DNA of 64,000 nucleotides from Aeromonas tecta (lineage in GTDB: Bacteria > Pseudomonadota > Gammaproteobacteria > Enterobacterales > Aeromonadaceae). Shown one piece after another: positions 8,771 to 17,743 of the stretch. The first letter of the stretch is position 1. Each line of letters begins with the position of its first letter. Made by a program: the position numbers and the translations under genes. The notes under the pieces are model-generated. The model ran no database searches. It worked only from the letters and a program-made list of their open reading frames with translations, and was not told where the DNA came from. The stretch is from NCBI RefSeq assembly GCF_000820185.1, contig NZ_CDCA01000025.1, positions 62,001-126,000 on the forward strand. The letters run 5' to 3'.

Positions 8771-8798
8771 AAAGAGGCCGCAACTGCGGCCTCTTTTT
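8771..8798. terminator. Bidirectional intrinsic terminator
   Basis: Perfect palindromic stem AAAGAGGCCGCA/TGCGGCCTCTTT with loop AC, followed by T-rich sequence on the plus strand. It separates the sulfatase-fold gene from the convergent S66 peptidase gene. Confidence 0.85.
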
Positions 8799-8823
8799 AT
8801 TCCCCCTTATCTCCCAGCCCCGA

Positions 8824-9834
8824 CTAACGCAGCCAGGACTCCAGCAGGGTCAGGCGCTGGCTATCGAGATCCAGTTCGGCCTGGATACCCAGCGGCAAGG
8901 TCAGCATGGGGTGGGTGTGGGCGCAGTCGAACTCCGCCAGTATGGGGAAGCCGGGCTCCCCCACCACCTCCAGCAGGATGTCGAGCGGCCGCTTGCCGCT
9001 GCCCCGATCGTCAAACAGCTCGTGCTTGCCGAGGATGAGGCCACCGATGCGCTCGAACACCCCGCACAGCTTGAGGTGGGCAAAGGATCGCTCAACGGTT
9101 TCGGCGGACAGCAGGCTATCTTCCAGCAGCAGAATGTCTCCCGCCTCGATGGGCGGCATATAAGGGGAGCCCCAGATCCCATACAGGGTATTGAGGTTGC
9201 CGCCGATAAGTCTGCCCCGTACCTTGTCCGTCCCCACCGAGACGAGTCGGTTGGACTGACATTGCTTGGCGCGGGTTTGGTGTTCCCAGTCGAGCCGCTC
9301 CTCGCTCCAGTGGGCCGGCGTTGGCAACCGGTGGGGTACCTTTGCCCCACCGGCCATGCAGATCTCCCGGAACCCAGCCAGGGTCTGGTCCACCAGCGGC
9401 GGCAACTCACCGAACGAGGCCACCAGCGCCGGACCATAGAAGGTCACCAGCCCGGTCTTGGCGTGGATGCCGAGCAGCAGCGCCGTCACGTCCGAATAGC
9501 CGACGAGGATCTTGGGATCGTTTTTAAGTGCCTCGTAATCGAGATAGGGCAGCAGGGAGTTGGAATTGTTGCCGCCGATCACCGACATGATGGCGCGCAC
9601 CTCTGGATCGCGAATGAGGGTATTGAGCTCCTCGGCCCGCGCCGCAATGGAGCCGGATCGCCAATGATCCTGAGCGCCGGTCAGGCTGCCGGCCCTGAGC
9701 TTGAACCCCCGAGTCGTCAGATACTCTTTGGCACGTTCGAACCGGTTTGGCGCCCAGGCGGTGGCCGCGCTGGAGGGGGAGAAAAAGCCGATGGTGTCGC
9801 CGGGTTTAAGCCCGGCGGGCTTGAGTAATGCCAT
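8824..9834 (-). CDS. S66-family serine peptidase (LD-carboxypeptidase/MccF-like)
   Basis: A 336-residue cytosolic serine peptidase of family S66, whose members trim L,D-peptide bonds in recycled muropeptides or cleave microcin C-type aminoacyl-nucleotides (MccF). The nucleophile is Ser114 in V-G-Y-S-D-V-T. The catalytic Glu is in L-L-E-D-S (about 238) and the His in C-A-H-T-H-P-M-L-T-L-P-L-G (about 306). The GYSD motif, the insertion with W-S-E-E-R-L-D-W and the length resemble MccF-like proteins more than LdcA, but function cannot be settled. It is a single gene; the ATG at 9834 gives the family-typical start L-K-P-G-D-T-I-G-F-F-S-P-S. Confidence 0.87.
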   Translation of the reverse strand: MALLKPAGLKPGDTIGFFSPSSAATAWAPNRFERAKEYLTTRGFKLRAGSLTGAQDHWRSGSIAARAEELNTLIRDPEVRAIMSVIGGNNSNSLLPYLDYEALKNDPKILVGYSDVTALLLGIHAKTGLVTFYGPALVASFGELPPLVDQTLAGFREICMAGGAKVPHRLPTPAHWSEERLDWEHQTRAKQCQSNRLVSVGTDKVRGRLIGGNLNTLYGIWGSPYMPPIEAGDILLLEDSLLSAETVERSFAHLKLCGVFERIGGLILGKHELFDDRGSGKRPLDILLEVVGEPGFPILAEFDCAHTHPMLTLPLGIQAELDLDSQRLTLLESWLR

Positions 9835-9977
9835 GAGATACCTGCCTTGGGATGCCTACCTTGGGATGGGAATGCAGTGGCCCAGCGACCTCAGGGCCAA
9901 GTGATTAAAAACCAGTTCAGGCTCCATCCTAAGCCATGGCCGACCCGCCTCACAAGCCGCTTCAGGGTCGGTTTTTG

Positions 9978-10023
9978 TTTAGAAAAACCAAACAACTTGT
10001 TTGGCATTGACAGATATTCTAAA
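9978..10023. promoter_or_regulatory. Nested palindromic operator candidate upstream of the patatin-like gene
   Basis: CCAAACAACTTGTTTGG (9988-10004) is a perfect palindrome with one central base. It is flanked by a second inverted pair, GTTTAGA (9978-9984) and TCTAAAC (10017-10023). TTGACA (10007-10012) and TATTCT (10015-10020) overlap it but are not spaced as one promoter. The layout suggests a dimeric regulator binding site; the regulator is unknown. Confidence 0.45.
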
Positions 10024-10123
10024 CAAAAAGCGCGACCTAGAATGGCCCCACATTGTCGGCCAGCCCCGCTGGCGACCGGTTTCTCGGCATCTCCATTGCC
10101 GCTCCTTTGATGAGGTCACCATC

Positions 10124-10966
10124 ATGATCAAGCACCCCTCTCCCAGCGCACTGGTTGTCGAAGGCGGCGCCATGCGCGGCATATTTGCCAGCGGAGTGCT
10201 GGATGCGTTCCTCGAACATGACTATCGCCCCTTCGACTTTGTGATCGGCGTGTCGGCCGGTGCCACCAACCTGCTGGCCTATCTCGCCAGCCAGCACGGT
10301 CGCAGCCACGACATCATGACCAAGCTGGCCTGCTCGCAGCGCTTCATGGATCCGCTGCGCTTCGCCAAGGGAGGCAATCTGGTGGATATTCACTGGCTCT
10401 GGCGTACCAGCTGTCGCCAGTATCCCCTCGATCTTCGTACCCTCAAGGCCAGCGCCATCCCCTTCTATGCGGTGGTCACCAATACCCTGACCGGCGAGGC
10501 ACAGTACATCCGGGTCAAGCCGGAGAACATGCACGAGGTGCTGCCCGCCAGCTGCGCCATTCCCCTCGTCTCGCGGGACTATCCGCAGGTGCACGGCATC
10601 CCGATGACGGATGGCGGGGTGGCCGACTCCATTCCGGTGATCGAGGCCTATCGACGCGGGGCTCGCCAGATGACGGTGATCCTCTCCGAGCCACTGGGCT
10701 ATCGGCTCAAACCCATGCCCTTCCCCTGGATGATCCGCACCCTGCTCAAGGCCCGTCCCGCCCTGGCCAAGGCGCTAGCGCAGCGGGATCGCCGCTACAA
10801 CGAGGCGCTCGATTTCATCGCCAATCCGCCGGATGACTGCCAGATAGCGGTGATCGCCCCGGCAGACTATTTCCCGGTCTCCCGCTTCACCCGCAACCTC
10901 AGCAAGCTGGAGGTCGGCTATCTGATGGGCAAGTGCGCGGGTTATCAGGCGGCCCGGCTCAATTGA
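10124..10966 (+). CDS. Patatin-like phospholipase/esterase (YjjU-type)
   Basis: A 280-residue patatin-fold lipid acyl hydrolase. The oxyanion-hole glycines appear in V-V-E-G-G-A-M-R-G, the nucleophile elbow in G-V-S-A-G-A (Ser about 43) and the partner aspartate in T-D-G-G-V-A-D-S-I-P, giving the Ser-Asp dyad of the family. Length and motifs resemble E. coli YjjU, a predicted esterase of unknown substrate. The open frame begins at 10001, but the ATG at 10124 is preferred: GAGG precedes it by 8 bases and the protein then starts directly before the patatin motif. No signal peptide or secretion signal is evident. Confidence 0.88.
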   Translation: MIKHPSPSALVVEGGAMRGIFASGVLDAFLEHDYRPFDFVIGVSAGATNLLAYLASQHGRSHDIMTKLACSQRFMDPLRFAKGGNLVDIHWLWRTSCRQYPLDLRTLKASAIPFYAVVTNTLTGEAQYIRVKPENMHEVLPASCAIPLVSRDYPQVHGIPMTDGGVADSIPVIEAYRRGARQMTVILSEPLGYRLKPMPFPWMIRTLLKARPALAKALAQRDRRYNEALDFIANPPDDCQIAVIAPADYFPVSRFTRNLSKLEVGYLMGKCAGYQAARLN

Positions 10967-10997
10967 TCCGGCCGATGGCGAGCGGCGCGAGCGCAAT

Positions 10998-11025
10998 AAA
11001 AAAGCCGATAACGACGTTATCGGCT
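10998..11025 (-). terminator. Intrinsic terminator of the ybjQ-like gene
   Basis: Stem AGCCGATAAC/GTTATCGGCT (11003-11025) with loop GAC. On the minus strand it is followed by six T, so it fits the minus-strand gene at 11046-11363. On the plus strand only CTCTT follows. Confidence 0.8.
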
Positions 11026-11045
11026 CTCTTCCACACCCGTAGAGG

Positions 11046-11363
11046 TTAAAGCACCACGGCGGTACCGCTGATGCTGACCATCAGCATGCTGCCATTTTGC
11101 CCCACCACCTCGTAGTCGATGTCGATGCCGACCACGGCGTTGGCACCGAGCGCCGCTGCCCGCTCTTTGAGCTCATCAAAAGCAATCTCGCGGGCGCGGG
11201 CCAGCTCTTTCTCATAGGCGCCGGAGCGGCCGCCGATGATGTCGCGAATGCCGGCGAACAAATCCTTGAAGATGTTGGCGCCGAGGATGGCTTCGCCTAC
11301 CACTATGCCGCGGTATTCGCGAATGGTCTGGCCTTCCAGGGTGGGGGTAGTCGAGAGGATCAT
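11046..11363 (-). CDS. ybjQ: YbjQ/UPF0145 family protein
   Basis: A 105-residue protein nearly collinear with E. coli YbjQ (107 aa): [30 protein letters not shown] and A-V-V-G-I-D-I-D-Y are present. Family members form ring-like oligomers and are sometimes called heavy-metal-binding domain proteins, but no biochemical role is firmly known. The frame opens further upstream (11492). The ATG at 11363 is chosen because AGGAG precedes it and the start then agrees with YbjQ. No signal peptide or membrane segment is visible. Confidence 0.93.
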   Translation of the reverse strand: MILSTTPTLEGQTIREYRGIVVGEAILGANIFKDLFAGIRDIIGGRSGAYEKELARAREIAFDELKERAAALGANAVVGIDIDYEVVGQNGSMLMVSISGTAVVL

Positions 11364-11525
11364 AAGGGCTCCTGTGGTGTGAACATCGCGCAGGTTGCGC
11401 ATCTGGCGGCATGGTAACAGCGGCGCGTCAAAATCATAAGCCTGGCCACCCCATATAGGTGAACCGCAACCAAGCATATCAGGCGGTAGCAAGTGGCTGA
11501 TTTGGCACCCAAACTTGTATTTATC

Positions 11526-11545
11526 ATGACCTGGTCATAACCTTT
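11526..11545 (+). promoter_or_regulatory. Candidate FadR operator upstream of the FadL-type gene
   Basis: ACCTGGTCATAACCTTT (11529-11545) matches 10 of 13 fixed positions of the FadR consensus ANCTGGTCNGACNNGTT as remembered. It overlaps a perfect palindrome ATGACC-T-GGTCAT (11526-11538). It lies ~50 bp upstream of a fatty-acid porin homologue, a classical FadR target. Confidence 0.4.
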
Positions 11546-11595
11546 TTACTCGTCTATACCACCATGCCCGTGTCAGTCGCAGGAGCGCAACGCAG

Positions 11596-12816
11596 ATGAT
11601 CAGGAATGATGCAAACCGGACCTTTATGAGACGACAACTGCTGCTGTTGCCATTGGGCATGCTCATGGCCGCCCCCAGCCAGGGCGCGGGTCTCTATCTG
11701 TATGAGACCGGCACCAACGATCTTGGCCTGGCGACCGCCGGCATGGCGGCCAGGGCCCAAGATGCGACGGTGCAATTCATGAATCCGGCGGGCTTGAGCC
11801 ACCTCGAGGGCCGCAACCTGACCGTGGCAGGCCAGATGCTGTATGGGGATGCGCCCTACGATCTGGACGATCCGGCGCAGGAAGACATCGATACCGTGAT
11901 TGGCTGGTTCCCCGGTGCCTCCTTCTACTACAGCCAGCAGCTCGACGATCGCTGGACCCTGGGCTTTGCCAGCTATGGCAACTTTGGCCTGGGCCTGGAT
12001 TACGGTGACTGGGCGGGCAAGCAGCTGGTAAAAGAAGCGACCCTGATAGGCTTGACCCTGCAGCCATCGCTCGCCTACCGGATCGACGATCACTGGTCGG
12101 TCGGGGCTGGGCTTGGCATCAACTACGGCCTGTTTGCCCTCAAACGCGAGGACAGTCAGGGGGAGCAGAAGCAGGATGACACCGACTGGGCCTTCAACGC
12201 CAAGCTGGGGGTGCTGTATGAGCTCAATTCGACGACCCGCTTTGGCCTGGGTTACAGCAGCGAGATGCAGTATCACTTCGACATCGATCGCGAGGTCAGC
12301 TTCCAGCGGCCCAACCAGCCCGCCGTCAACGCAACGCTCCCCATCGCGAGCCTGGTCAACAGTCCGCAACAGCTGATGCTGAGCGGCTATCACGAGTTTG
12401 CCCCCGACTGGGCCATCATGGGCAACCTCGACTGGCAGGACTGGAGCCGCTACAACGACAACCAGGTCACCGTCTTTGACCGGCCCCTGGCAGCGGCAAT
12501 CCTCTATCAAGATACCTACCACCTGGCCGCCGGAGTGCAGCACAAGCTGACCCCCCAGTGGACCCTCAATGGCGGACTGGCTTATGACAGCAGCGCCTAT
12601 CGGGATCAGAACAACACCGCCCTGACGGTGCCAAGCGGTGTGGCACTGCGCCTTGGCACCGGCGCCACCTACGCCTTCAATGCGCAAGACACCCTGGGGG
12701 CCGGGTTCGAATATGTGCATGTAGAGAGCGCCAGCGTCCAGGAGGGCAGTCTCTCCGGCCACTACCCCAGCCCGGCGCTCTACTTCTTCGCCGTCAACTA
12801 CAACACCCGCTTCTAA
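11596..12816 (+). CDS. FadL/OmpP1-family outer-membrane long-chain hydrophobic-compound channel
   Basis: A 406-residue predicted 14-strand outer-membrane barrel of the FadL family, which lets long-chain fatty acids or other hydrophobic molecules cross by lateral diffusion. After a signal peptide ending near A-P-S-Q-G-A-G, the mature part begins with the typical G-L-Y-L-Y-E and carries the N-P-A-G-L hatch-domain signature (F-M-N-P-A-G-L-S). The last residue is Phe after alternating hydrophobics, the usual BAM recognition pattern. The ATG at 11596 has AGGAG ten bases upstream; a second ATG at 11626 would give a more standard signal peptide and may be the true start. A candidate FadR site lies in front. 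Confidence 0.87.
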   Translation: MIRNDANRTFMRRQLLLLPLGMLMAAPSQGAGLYLYETGTNDLGLATAGMAARAQDATVQFMNPAGLSHLEGRNLTVAGQMLYGDAPYDLDDPAQEDIDTVIGWFPGASFYYSQQLDDRWTLGFASYGNFGLGLDYGDWAGKQLVKEATLIGLTLQPSLAYRIDDHWSVGAGLGINYGLFALKREDSQGEQKQDDTDWAFNAKLGVLYELNSTTRFGLGYSSEMQYHFDIDREVSFQRPNQPAVNATLPIASLVNSPQQLMLSGYHEFAPDWAIMGNLDWQDWSRYNDNQVTVFDRPLAAAILYQDTYHLAAGVQHKLTPQWTLNGGLAYDSSAYRDQNNTALTVPSGVALRLGTGATYAFNAQDTLGAGFEYVHVESASVQEGSLSGHYPSPALYFFAVNYNTRF

Positions 12817-12847
12817 GCGCCCCAAAACCCATAGAAAAAGCCCATCA

Positions 12848-12875
12848 AAAAAGCCGCTCAGGGTGCGGCTTTTTC
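12848..12875. terminator. Bidirectional terminator after the FadL-type gene
   Basis: AAAAAAGCCGC/GCGGCTTTTT stem with a 7-nt loop and T-runs on both strands. It is shared by the porin gene and the convergent membrane-protein gene. Confidence 0.85.
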
Positions 12876-12894
12876 ATTAAAACAGCAGAGGTGC

Positions 12895-13542
12895 CTAACG
12901 CAAGTAGCCACCGTGGGACAGTATGCCGTAAGCGACATAGGAGTAGCCCAGCAGCTCTATCCCCTCCTGCAGGGCGGTCTTGAATTCGAAGGCCGTGCTC
13001 ATCCCCAGGATCTCGTTCCACAGCAGGGAGCCACTGCCAAACACCCGGCTGAACACCGCCACCAGCAGCAAGCCAAACAGCGTGAACAGCGCGCTGCGAT
13101 GCTGCGCGAAGCGGGCGGCACCACTGAGCAAGGTGGCGCGGCCGTGACGCCAGGTATGAAGCAGGGTCACGGCGGCCAGCAACAGGGCCGGATAGATCCA
13201 GAAGCCATGCCAGATCATATCGAAAAACATGTCCAGCTCGCGGATCAGCAGGCAGCCAAAGAAGCCGGCGATGAGCCACAAGAAGGCGCGCACCTCGGGC
13301 AGGACCCGGCCCTTCCAGTACAGACCGATGACGATGGCAAGCAGCACCCCTTCCTGTAGCAATTCGGTGATGGAGATCTCCCCCACCCCGTTATGGAGCC
13401 AGCGCAGATCGAGGGCGACGGTGAGGGTCGGCACCAGAGTGAGCAGCAGCAGGAACAGGATGTCACATGCCGCCAGCAGGAGCGTGGTCAGAGGGGTTAT
13501 TGGCCCCTGGAAGCCAATCTCCTCGCAAGAAGTGGTATTCAC
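12895..13542 (-). CDS. Multi-spanning inner-membrane protein of unknown function
   Basis: A 215-residue protein with about six hydrophobic segments (approximately residues 17-42, 62-77, 85-100, 110-132, 150-170 and 190-208). An N-terminal Cys-Glu-Glu-containing stretch comes first and a basic stretch around H-T-W-R-H-G-R-A. No catalytic signature is recognised. Arg-Glu-Leu-Asp-Met inside the third segment places charged residues in the membrane region, which might mean transport or cofactor binding. The start is a GTG at 13542 with GAGG seven bases upstream. It stands between the FadL-type gene and ndh, with its own terminator. Confidence 0.65.
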   Translation of the reverse strand: MNTTSCEEIGFQGPITPLTTLLLAACDILFLLLLTLVPTLTVALDLRWLHNGVGEISITELLQEGVLLAIVIGLYWKGRVLPEVRAFLWLIAGFFGCLLIRELDMFFDMIWHGFWIYPALLLAAVTLLHTWRHGRATLLSGAARFAQHRSALFTLFGLLLVAVFSRVFGSGSLLWNEILGMSTAFEFKTALQEGIELLGYSYVAYGILSHGGYLR

Positions 13543-13568
13543 AAACGGGCCTCATCGATGGTGAGATG

Positions 13569-13594
13569 CAAAAAGGCCCGGGGTGAGCCGGGCC
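13569..13594 (-). terminator. ndh intrinsic terminator
   Basis: On the minus strand GGCCCGGCTCACCCCGGGCC forms a stem-loop followed by five T, directly after the ndh stop codon. Confidence 0.85.
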
Positions 13595-13604
13595 ATTATC
13601 GGTA

Positions 13605-14897
13605 TCAGTGCAGCTTCATGCTCGGGCGCAGGACCCGGTTGATGCGACCCACCAGCATGATGAGGCCGGTCTTGATGTAGCCGTGCAGGGCGACCTGGTG
13701 CATCCGGTACAAGCTGATGTAGACCATGCGCGCGAGATAGCCTTCCACCATCATGGAGCCACGCATCAGGTTGCCCATCAGGCTGCCCACGGTGGAGAAG
13801 CGGCTGAGGGAAACGAGGGAGCCGTGATCGTGATAGAGGTAGGGCTTCATCTCGCCACCGTTCATCTTGGCCAGGATGTTCTTGAACGCCTGGCTCGCCA
13901 TCTGGTGGGCAGACTGGGCGCGCGGCGGCACAAACTTGCCATCCGGCTGCGGGCAGGCCGCGCAATCGCCGATCACGAAGATGTTCTCGTCACGGGTGGT
14001 CTGCAGCGTCTCTTTCACCACCAGCTGGTTGATGCGGTTGGTCTCCAGACCCGCGATGTCCTTCATGAAGTCCGGCGCCTTGATACCGGCAGCCCACACC
14101 ATGAGGTCCGCTTCAATCAGCTCGCCATCCTTGGTGTGCAGCCCCTCGCTCGTGGCTTCGGTGATCATGGTGGCGGTGCGCACATCTACCCCGAGCTTGG
14201 ACAGCTCCTGGTGAGCGGCGCCGCTGATGCGCTCCGGCAGGGCCGGCAGGATACGGGGGCCCGCTTCTACCAGGGTCACCTTCAGGCTGTCGGTGGTCAG
14301 ATTCTTGAAGCCGTAGGCATAGAGCTGCTCTACCGCGTTATAGAGCTCGGCGGAGAGCTCGACCCCGGTGGCACCGCCGCCGACGATGGCGATCTTCACC
14401 TTGTCGCCGGGCTTATATTCGGTGGCGAACTGCAGGAAGCGGTTCATCATGCTGTTGTAGAAGCGATGGGCCTGGGAGGGGCTGTCCAGGAAGATACAGT
14501 GATCCTTGATGCCCTTGGTGTTGAAGTCGTTGGAAACAGAACCGATCGCCATCACCAGCACGTCATAAGCGACTTCCCGCTCATGCACCACCAGCTCGCC
14601 GTTCTCGTCGTGAATAGGCGCCAGCACGATGCGTTTCTCATCGCGCTTGATGTCGGTCAGGCTGCCAAGCTGGAAGTCAAAACCGTGGTTCTTGGCGTGA
14701 GACTGGTAGCTCAAAGCATCGATGCCCGCATCCATGGAGCCGGTGGCCACTTCGTGCAGCAGGGGTTTCCACAGGTGGGTGCGATTGCGATCGACCAGGG
14801 TGACCTTGGCCTTGTTCTTCTTGCCCAGCTTGCGGCCCAGGCTGGTCGCGAGCTCGAGACCGCCGGCGCCACCACCTACAACGACAATATTCATCAT
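13605..14897 (-). CDS. ndh: NADH dehydrogenase II (NDH-2)
   Basis: A single-subunit, non-proton-pumping NADH:quinone oxidoreductase of ~430 residues. The FAD-binding Rossmann motif [12 protein letters not shown] is at the very start. The NADH-binding motif [17 protein letters not shown] lies near residue 170, and F-V-I-G-D-C-A marks the second FAD contact. The C-terminal ~60 residues contain the hydrophobic/amphipathic segments that hold NDH-2 to the membrane. Two adjacent ATGs (14897, 14894) follow AAGGGA; either is possible, and the longer frame to 14975 is unlikely. It lies downstream of ycfP, the same order as in E. coli (nagZ-ycfP-ndh). Confidence 0.95.
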   Translation of the reverse strand: MMNIVVVGGGAGGLELATSLGRKLGKKNKAKVTLVDRNRTHLWKPLLHEVATGSMDAGIDALSYQSHAKNHGFDFQLGSLTDIKRDEKRIVLAPIHDENGELVVHEREVAYDVLVMAIGSVSNDFNTKGIKDHCIFLDSPSQAHRFYNSMMNRFLQFATEYKPGDKVKIAIVGGGATGVELSAELYNAVEQLYAYGFKNLTTDSLKVTLVEAGPRILPALPERISGAAHQELSKLGVDVRTATMITEATSEGLHTKDGELIEADLMVWAAGIKAPDFMKDIAGLETNRINQLVVKETLQTTRDENIFVIGDCAACPQPDGKFVPPRAQSAHQMASQAFKNILAKMNGGEMKPYLYHDHGSLVSLSRFSTVGSLMGNLMRGSMMVEGYLARMVYISLYRMHQVALHGYIKTGLIMLVGRINRVLRPSMKLH

Positions 14898-14927
14898 GAT
14901 AATTTCCCTTGGTTCCTCAAAACGAAA

Positions 14928-14944
14928 GGGAGCCATTGGCTCCC
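14928..14944 (-). terminator. Hairpin between ycfP and ndh
   Basis: GGGAGCCA/TGGCTCCC palindrome followed on the minus strand by TTTCGTTTTG. It could be a weak terminator or processing site, letting ndh be expressed at a different level from ycfP. Confidence 0.5.
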
Positions 14945-14971
14945 TAAAACGAAATCGGTTGACGTGATGGT

Positions 14972-15511
14972 TCAAGCTTCCTTGAAGGCCTTCATCCGCT
15001 GCAGATGATACGAGATATTCTTGAATTTGTGAGTCTCGTGCTCATCCCATACGATGTCGTAATAGTTCTTCAATTCACGTTCAGTGTCCCGATTATCGCG
15101 GATTTCATCCTGAACGGAAAGGATGCACAGGCAGTTTCCTGAATTTTTATTACGAAATTCGGTTACACACTTGGTGCCGATGTCGTCGTACTCTTCCGGC
15201 CGGTCGATCTTGCCCTGCATGTTCTCCGCCGGGTTGAGATTGGGGTTGAAGATCACCTGCTTGATGCCGCACAGGAAGCCGATCCGCTCGCTCCAGTAGC
15301 CACCGAGCCCGACGCCGCAGATGAGGGGCTTGGGGTCCGTGCTCATGTCGAGTTGCTTCTTCACTTCCTTGAGCAGATGGCTCATGTCATGGCGGGGATG
15401 AACCGTGCTGTAGTGCACGAAGCGCACATCATCATCGATAAACTGCAACTGCAGCACTTTCTCATGATTGCCGGGGCTGGTGGCATCAAAGCCATGCAGA
15501 TAGATGATCAT
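14972..15511 (-). CDS. ycfP: YcfP/UPF0227 family alpha/beta-hydrolase-like protein
   Basis: A 179-residue protein nearly collinear with E. coli YcfP (180 aa), sharing [36 protein letters not shown] and T-H-K-F-K-N-I-S. The fold is that of small esterase-like alpha/beta hydrolases (related to YqiA). The usual G-x-S-x-G nucleophile is replaced here by G-V-G-L-G-G, so hydrolase activity is doubtful. The start at 15511 is preferred to the longer frame (15631) because it agrees with the family. It is immediately upstream of ndh on the same strand, as in enterics, 74 bp apart. Confidence 0.93.
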   Translation of the reverse strand: MIIYLHGFDATSPGNHEKVLQLQFIDDDVRFVHYSTVHPRHDMSHLLKEVKKQLDMSTDPKPLICGVGLGGYWSERIGFLCGIKQVIFNPNLNPAENMQGKIDRPEEYDDIGTKCVTEFRNKNSGNCLCILSVQDEIRDNRDTERELKNYYDIVWDEHETHKFKNISYHLQRMKAFKEA

Positions 15512-15699
15512 GGATAAGACCTCGGAAACTGTGTCGGTTCTATCGAAACTACTCCAGCGGCGGGCCCATGCGCCACCACAACATCCAACTTTCTTGCTTT
15601 GGATCACGCCCCCGGCCGCCATAAAACGCATTTCATCCGGTGTTTATGACGCTTCGCGGACAAATCGGCCCTGTTGGAGCGCCGCCGGCACAGCCCGAC

Positions 15700-15726
15700 A
15701 AAAGAAATCCCGCCATCTCGGCGGGA
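15700..15726 (-). terminator. Intrinsic terminator of the downstream M3 peptidase gene
   Basis: Minus-strand stem TCCCGCC-GAGAT-GGCGGGA followed by TTTCTTTT, 30 bp past the stop codon. Confidence 0.85.
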
Positions 15727-15755
15727 CCTCGTTCTGTGTAACAAATCGCCGGGCC

Positions 15756-17564
15756 TCAGCCCTGCGTCTGCTCGAAACGCGTCACCGCCTCGGCCACCAG
15801 CGCCAGACTGCCCTGCCAGAAGGCCGCCTCGCGAATATCCTGCCCCAGGTGTTTCTCCACCAGCGCCTCTGCGCTCATGCGGCCGGTGTCGCGCAGCAGG
15901 GCGCGATAGGCCTGGGCCACATCCGTTTCTCCTGCGGCCTTGCGGCTCATCAGCTGGTGATAGACTCCGAGGCTAAACAGGTAGCCAAACAGGTAGGGAT
16001 AGTTATAAAAGCCGAGTCCGGCGATGGAGAAGTGCGCCTTGGCGGCCCAGAACATGGGGTGATAGCGGCTGAGGCTGCCCTCATACCAGCGGCCCCAGGC
16101 CTCGTCCGTCATGGCCTTGAGCCGCTCGGCCGAGACATAGCCCTGCTCGCGAGCCGTCACCAGCGCCCGTTCGAAGTCAAAACGGGCCGGAATATTGACC
16201 AGGAAGGTGGCGGCGCCATCGGCCTCGGCCCAGGCGATGGCCTGGCGCTGCTCCGGACTGTCGGCCTGCTCGAACAAGGCGCTGCGCACCAGCGTCTCGG
16301 CGAAGATGGAGGCGGTTTCCGCCAGGGTCATGGGGTAGCTGCGCTGGCTCATGGGCAGATCGCGAATGAGCCAGTTGTGCCAGGCATGGCCCAGCTCGTG
16401 GGCCAGGGTGATGACGTTGTCCATGGTGCCGGCGTAGGTGATGAAGACCCGTGGCTCCACCGGATCGGCAAACTTGGTGCAATAGGCACCGGTGCGCCGG
16501 TTCGGGGTGGGCGCCGCGTCGATCCAGCCGCGTTCGGCCATCATGCGGGCAAACGCCCCCATCTCGGGATCGAAGCGGGCGAAAGCCTCGGCGATGAGCT
16601 CGATGGCCTCCTCGAAGGAGATGACCCGACTGATCGCGGCCGGGGGCGGCGCGAACAAGTCCTCCGGCCCAAGGTCCGAGATGCCGAGCTTGCCGGCCAT
16701 CAGCGCCAGCGCGCGCTGGCCCAGTCCGCGGGCCTGATAGGTCTCGGCCATCAGGGTATCCAGGGTGGCGCGCTCGATGTGACTCTGGTGGCAGGAGAGA
16801 TCCAGGGCATCCAGCAACCGCAGCTTGCCACGCTGACGCGCCAGCTCGAGGCGCCAGCCATTCAAGGCGTTGAGAATGGCGGCCACCGTCTCCTGCTCCC
16901 CCGCCCAGGCGGCGCTGATGGCATCGAACGCCTCACGGCGCAGGGCCCTGTCCGGGCTCGACAGCAGGTTGCTCGCCTCGGCCAGCCCCCGCTCCTGTCC
17001 GGCGATGGTCAGGCGAATTTTACCCACCAGATCGTTGTAGAGGTTGCCCCAGCCGTGCAGGCCATCGGTGCCAAGCCCTATCACCAACTGCTCCGCCTCC
17101 ACCGGCAGGCGCTGATCCTGCAACCGGCGCTCATGGCGCAGACGGTAATCCTCTTCGCCGAGCAGGGGATCCTGCATCAGCTGCTCAAACTCGGGCGCTG
17201 GTAGCCCCAGCATCAAGTCTTCCACCGGCGCCAGGGTCTTGAACAGATCCGCATTGAGGGCGCGGGCGCGAGAGGCCAGCTGCTTGGCCAGCGCATCCCT
17301 GGCATCCTGACTGCCCTGTGAGGCCGCCAGCACCGAGATGTTCCAGCCGATGTTGCGAATGCGCTGGGCACGCAGGCGTACCTCGCGCAGGAAATCCCGC
17401 AGGGCATCGGCTTGCTCACGCACCGCCGCCAGCCCCTCGATGAAGCTGGCAAGCTCGGCGAGGCTGGCGCGGGCCAGGCTCATGTCCGCCTCCAGCACGC
17501 TGCTGTCGAGGGAGGGGTAGATATGCTGGTTGTGCCACTGCTGTGGGTAGGCTCGTTGTTGCAT
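15756..17564 (-). CDS. M3-family zinc oligopeptidase, copy 2 (PepF-like)
   Basis: A 602-residue metallopeptidase of family M3 (oligoendopeptidase F type), a cytosolic enzyme degrading short peptides. The zinc-binding H-E-L-G-H-A-W-H motif is near residue 388. The third ligand region follows in T-L-A-E-T-A-S-I-F-A-E-T, and the substrate tyrosine region G-F-Y-N-Y-P-Y-L-F-G-Y is near the C-terminus. The start at 17564 (M-Q-Q-R-A-Y-P) is used since the longer frame adds a non-conserved stretch; its ribosome site is weak. It is the second of two tandem homologues in the same direction, 179 bp apart, closely alike in length and motif order. Confidence 0.9.
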   Translation of the reverse strand: MQQRAYPQQWHNQHIYPSLDSSVLEADMSLARASLAELASFIEGLAAVREQADALRDFLREVRLRAQRIRNIGWNISVLAASQGSQDARDALAKQLASRARALNADLFKTLAPVEDLMLGLPAPEFEQLMQDPLLGEEDYRLRHERRLQDQRLPVEAEQLVIGLGTDGLHGWGNLYNDLVGKIRLTIAGQERGLAEASNLLSSPDRALRREAFDAISAAWAGEQETVAAILNALNGWRLELARQRGKLRLLDALDLSCHQSHIERATLDTLMAETYQARGLGQRALALMAGKLGISDLGPEDLFAPPPAAISRVISFEEAIELIAEAFARFDPEMGAFARMMAERGWIDAAPTPNRRTGAYCTKFADPVEPRVFITYAGTMDNVITLAHELGHAWHNWLIRDLPMSQRSYPMTLAETASIFAETLVRSALFEQADSPEQRQAIAWAEADGAATFLVNIPARFDFERALVTAREQGYVSAERLKAMTDEAWGRWYEGSLSRYHPMFWAAKAHFSIAGLGFYNYPYLFGYLFSLGVYHQLMSRKAAGETDVAQAYRALLRDTGRMSAEALVEKHLGQDIREAAFWQGSLALVAEAVTRFEQTQG

Positions 17565-17743
17565 CGGACGCTCGTGTTGACTCGTTATCAAGCGACGGGA
17601 CTGGCCCGTCATAGCATGGGGTGGCCACCATAAAGGGCCACGAATAAAAGCCACTATGAAAATGGACTACGCCAACCGCTCGAGGCGGCCGAACGCCTCT
17701 GCGACAGGGTGCTGACTCTCCGGCCTGCTCAGGGGCGGGTTTA

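Noticed and set aside
9841-9876. Short direct repeat CCTTGGGATG upstream of the S66 peptidase gene
   Set aside because: Only two short copies, with no further sequence support for a binding site.
15504-17204. 566-codon plus-strand frame over the M3 peptidase gene
   Set aside because: Antisense of a gene with an intact HELGHAWH active site; it spans the ycfP promoter and a terminator.
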